A DNA stretch of 64,000 nt from Pontibacter ummariensis (lineage in GTDB: Bacteria; Bacteroidota; Bacteroidia; Cytophagales; Hymenobacteraceae): assembly GCF_900188175.1 (NCBI RefSeq), contig NZ_FZOQ01000004.1, positions 62,001-126,000 of the forward strand, written 5' to 3'. Made by a program: the position numbers and the translations under genes. Shown here piece after piece: positions 63,346 to 64,000 of this stretch. Positions within the stretch are counted from its first letter, which is position 1, and each line of letters starts with the position of its first letter. A model generated the notes under the pieces. It saw nothing but the letters and a program-made list of their open reading frames with translations, was not told where the DNA came from and searched no databases.

Positions 63346-64000
63346 TGGCAAAGATACTCGTGGTAGACGATGAGGCGGATATGGAGTTGTTGATAAAGCA
63401 GAAGTTCCGACGGAAGATTCGTGATAACACGTACGAGTTTATTTTTGCCCAGAACGGAGTGGAGGCGCTCGAAAAGCTACAGCAGCACCCGGACCTGGAC
63501 ATTATTCTAAGTGACATCAACATGCCCGAAATGGACGGGCTTACCTTGCTCACGAAGTTGCCGGAGACCAACCCTATCATCAAAGCCGTGATCGTGTCGG
63601 CTTACGGCGATATGGCGAATATCCGGACAGCCATGAACCGCGGCGCCTTTGACTTTGTCTGCAAGCCGATTGATTTTGAGGACCTTGATCTTACGGTCAC
63701 AAAGACACTGGAGCACGTGAGCCAACTGCGCAGCACACTACAGGCCATCAAGGAAAACAATATCCTGAAGATGTATGTGGATGAGTCGGTCCTGAGTTTT
63801 ATGACGCACCAGGAATTTGAAAACAGCCTGCTGCTGAATGAGGAAGTAGAGGCAAGCGTGATGTTTGTGGATATCTGTGGCTTTACGGCCGTTTCAGAGC
63901 ACGTACCGGCGAATACGGTGGTGAACCTGCTTAACAAGATGTTCGACCAGATGGTGCATGAGATCATTGAGCAGGGCGGGCACGTCGACAAGTTTATCGG
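63345..64000 (+). CDS. Response regulator fused to class III nucleotide cyclase, C-terminal part outside window
   Basis: 218 codons visible; the frame runs off the right edge. Receiver domain 1-120 (ILVVDDEADMEL, phospho-Asp in IILSDINMPEM, Lys in FVCKPIDF). A helical linker (residues about 122-165) leads to the cyclase domain: ASVMFVDICGFTAVSEHV near 172 carries the first metal Asp, and GGHVDKFIG begins the second metal region, after which the window stops. It should make cAMP or cGMP when phosphorylated. Specificity residues are outside the window. It completes a kinase-receiver-cyclase chain. Confidence 0.93.
   Translation, partial: MAKILVVDDEADMELLIKQKFRRKIRDNTYEFIFAQNGVEALEKLQQHPDLDIILSDINMPEMDGLTLLTKLPETNPIIKAVIVSAYGDMANIRTAMNRGAFDFVCKPIDFEDLDLTVTKTLEHVSQLRSTLQAIKENNILKMYVDESVLSFMTHQEFENSLLLNEEVEASVMFVDICGFTAVSEHVPANTVVNLLNKMFDQMVHEIIEQGGHVDKFI

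Noticed and set aside
1..64000. tRNA, rRNA, CRISPR arrays and transposases
   Set aside because: Read for conserved arms, regularly spaced repeats and DDE/tyrosine-recombinase proteins; none found. Short or divergent RNA genes could be missed without a covariance search.

Overview
The window looks like a chromosomal segment from a Bacteroidota bacterium of the order Cytophagales, most like Pontibacter or another Hymenobacteraceae; the genus is a guess from overall protein style. Supporting signs are promoters of the TTTG-N19-TAnnTTTG type (before lpdA and csgE), roughly 800-residue FtsX permeases, a TonB receptor coupled to a DUF4249 lipoprotein, an M61 peptidase, and a CsgG with a C-terminal barrel extension. 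No rRNA, tRNA, CRISPR array, transposase or integrase was found.

Layout. 1-5.1 kb: 5' part of priA (runs off the left edge), an overlapping HipA-like kinase/DUF3037 pair, an unrecognised secreted protein and an orphan ABC ATPase. 5.4-11.5 kb: polysaccharide deacetylase, M28 peptidase, a lipoprotein/DUF2231 pair, two GNATs, an RluE-type pseudouridine synthase and a serine O-acetyltransferase-like enzyme. 11.5-16.2 kb: a VWA membrane protein, fabG and an M23 peptidase with an altered metal motif. 16.4-20.8 kb: a nucleotidyltransferase followed by a 1122-residue GHMP-kinase/UDP-sugar pyrophosphorylase fusion. 20.8-24.8 kb: a TPR protein and lpdA, whose 3' end is duplicated as a 37-bp direct repeat around a small AT-rich segment carrying a transglutaminase-like gene, then a secreted protein. 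25-38 kb: mostly housekeeping (desaturase, GNAT, YpdA, NAD(P)-binding protein, YgiD, RhlE with a structured leader, EamA transporter, AI-2E transporter, RarA, SppA, purine nucleoside phosphorylase).

38.3-53.5 kb is envelope-centred. A DUF4249/TonB-receptor pair is followed by a minus-strand operon (adaptor, ABC ATPase, FtsX permease, toastrack-like protein, M61 peptidase, TolC) with a divergently encoded sigma54 response regulator and histidine kinase. The intergenic region holds a palindromic putative activator site and a sigma54-like element. 53.6-56.7 kb: thioredoxin and csgEFG, without curlin subunit genes in view.

57-64 kb is the strongest candidate for an undescribed system. A transporter-like membrane protein with a HEAT-type tail, a single-domain cyclic-nucleotide-binding protein, a VOC-fold protein, a cytosolic TPR histidine kinase, a stand-alone receiver and a receiver-class III cyclase (cut by the right edge) lie in one direction; the last three overlap by 1-4 bases. 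I infer a phosphorelay-to-cNMP circuit acting on the membrane/HEAT protein. Several intergenic regions end in long perfect terminator hairpins, listed individually.
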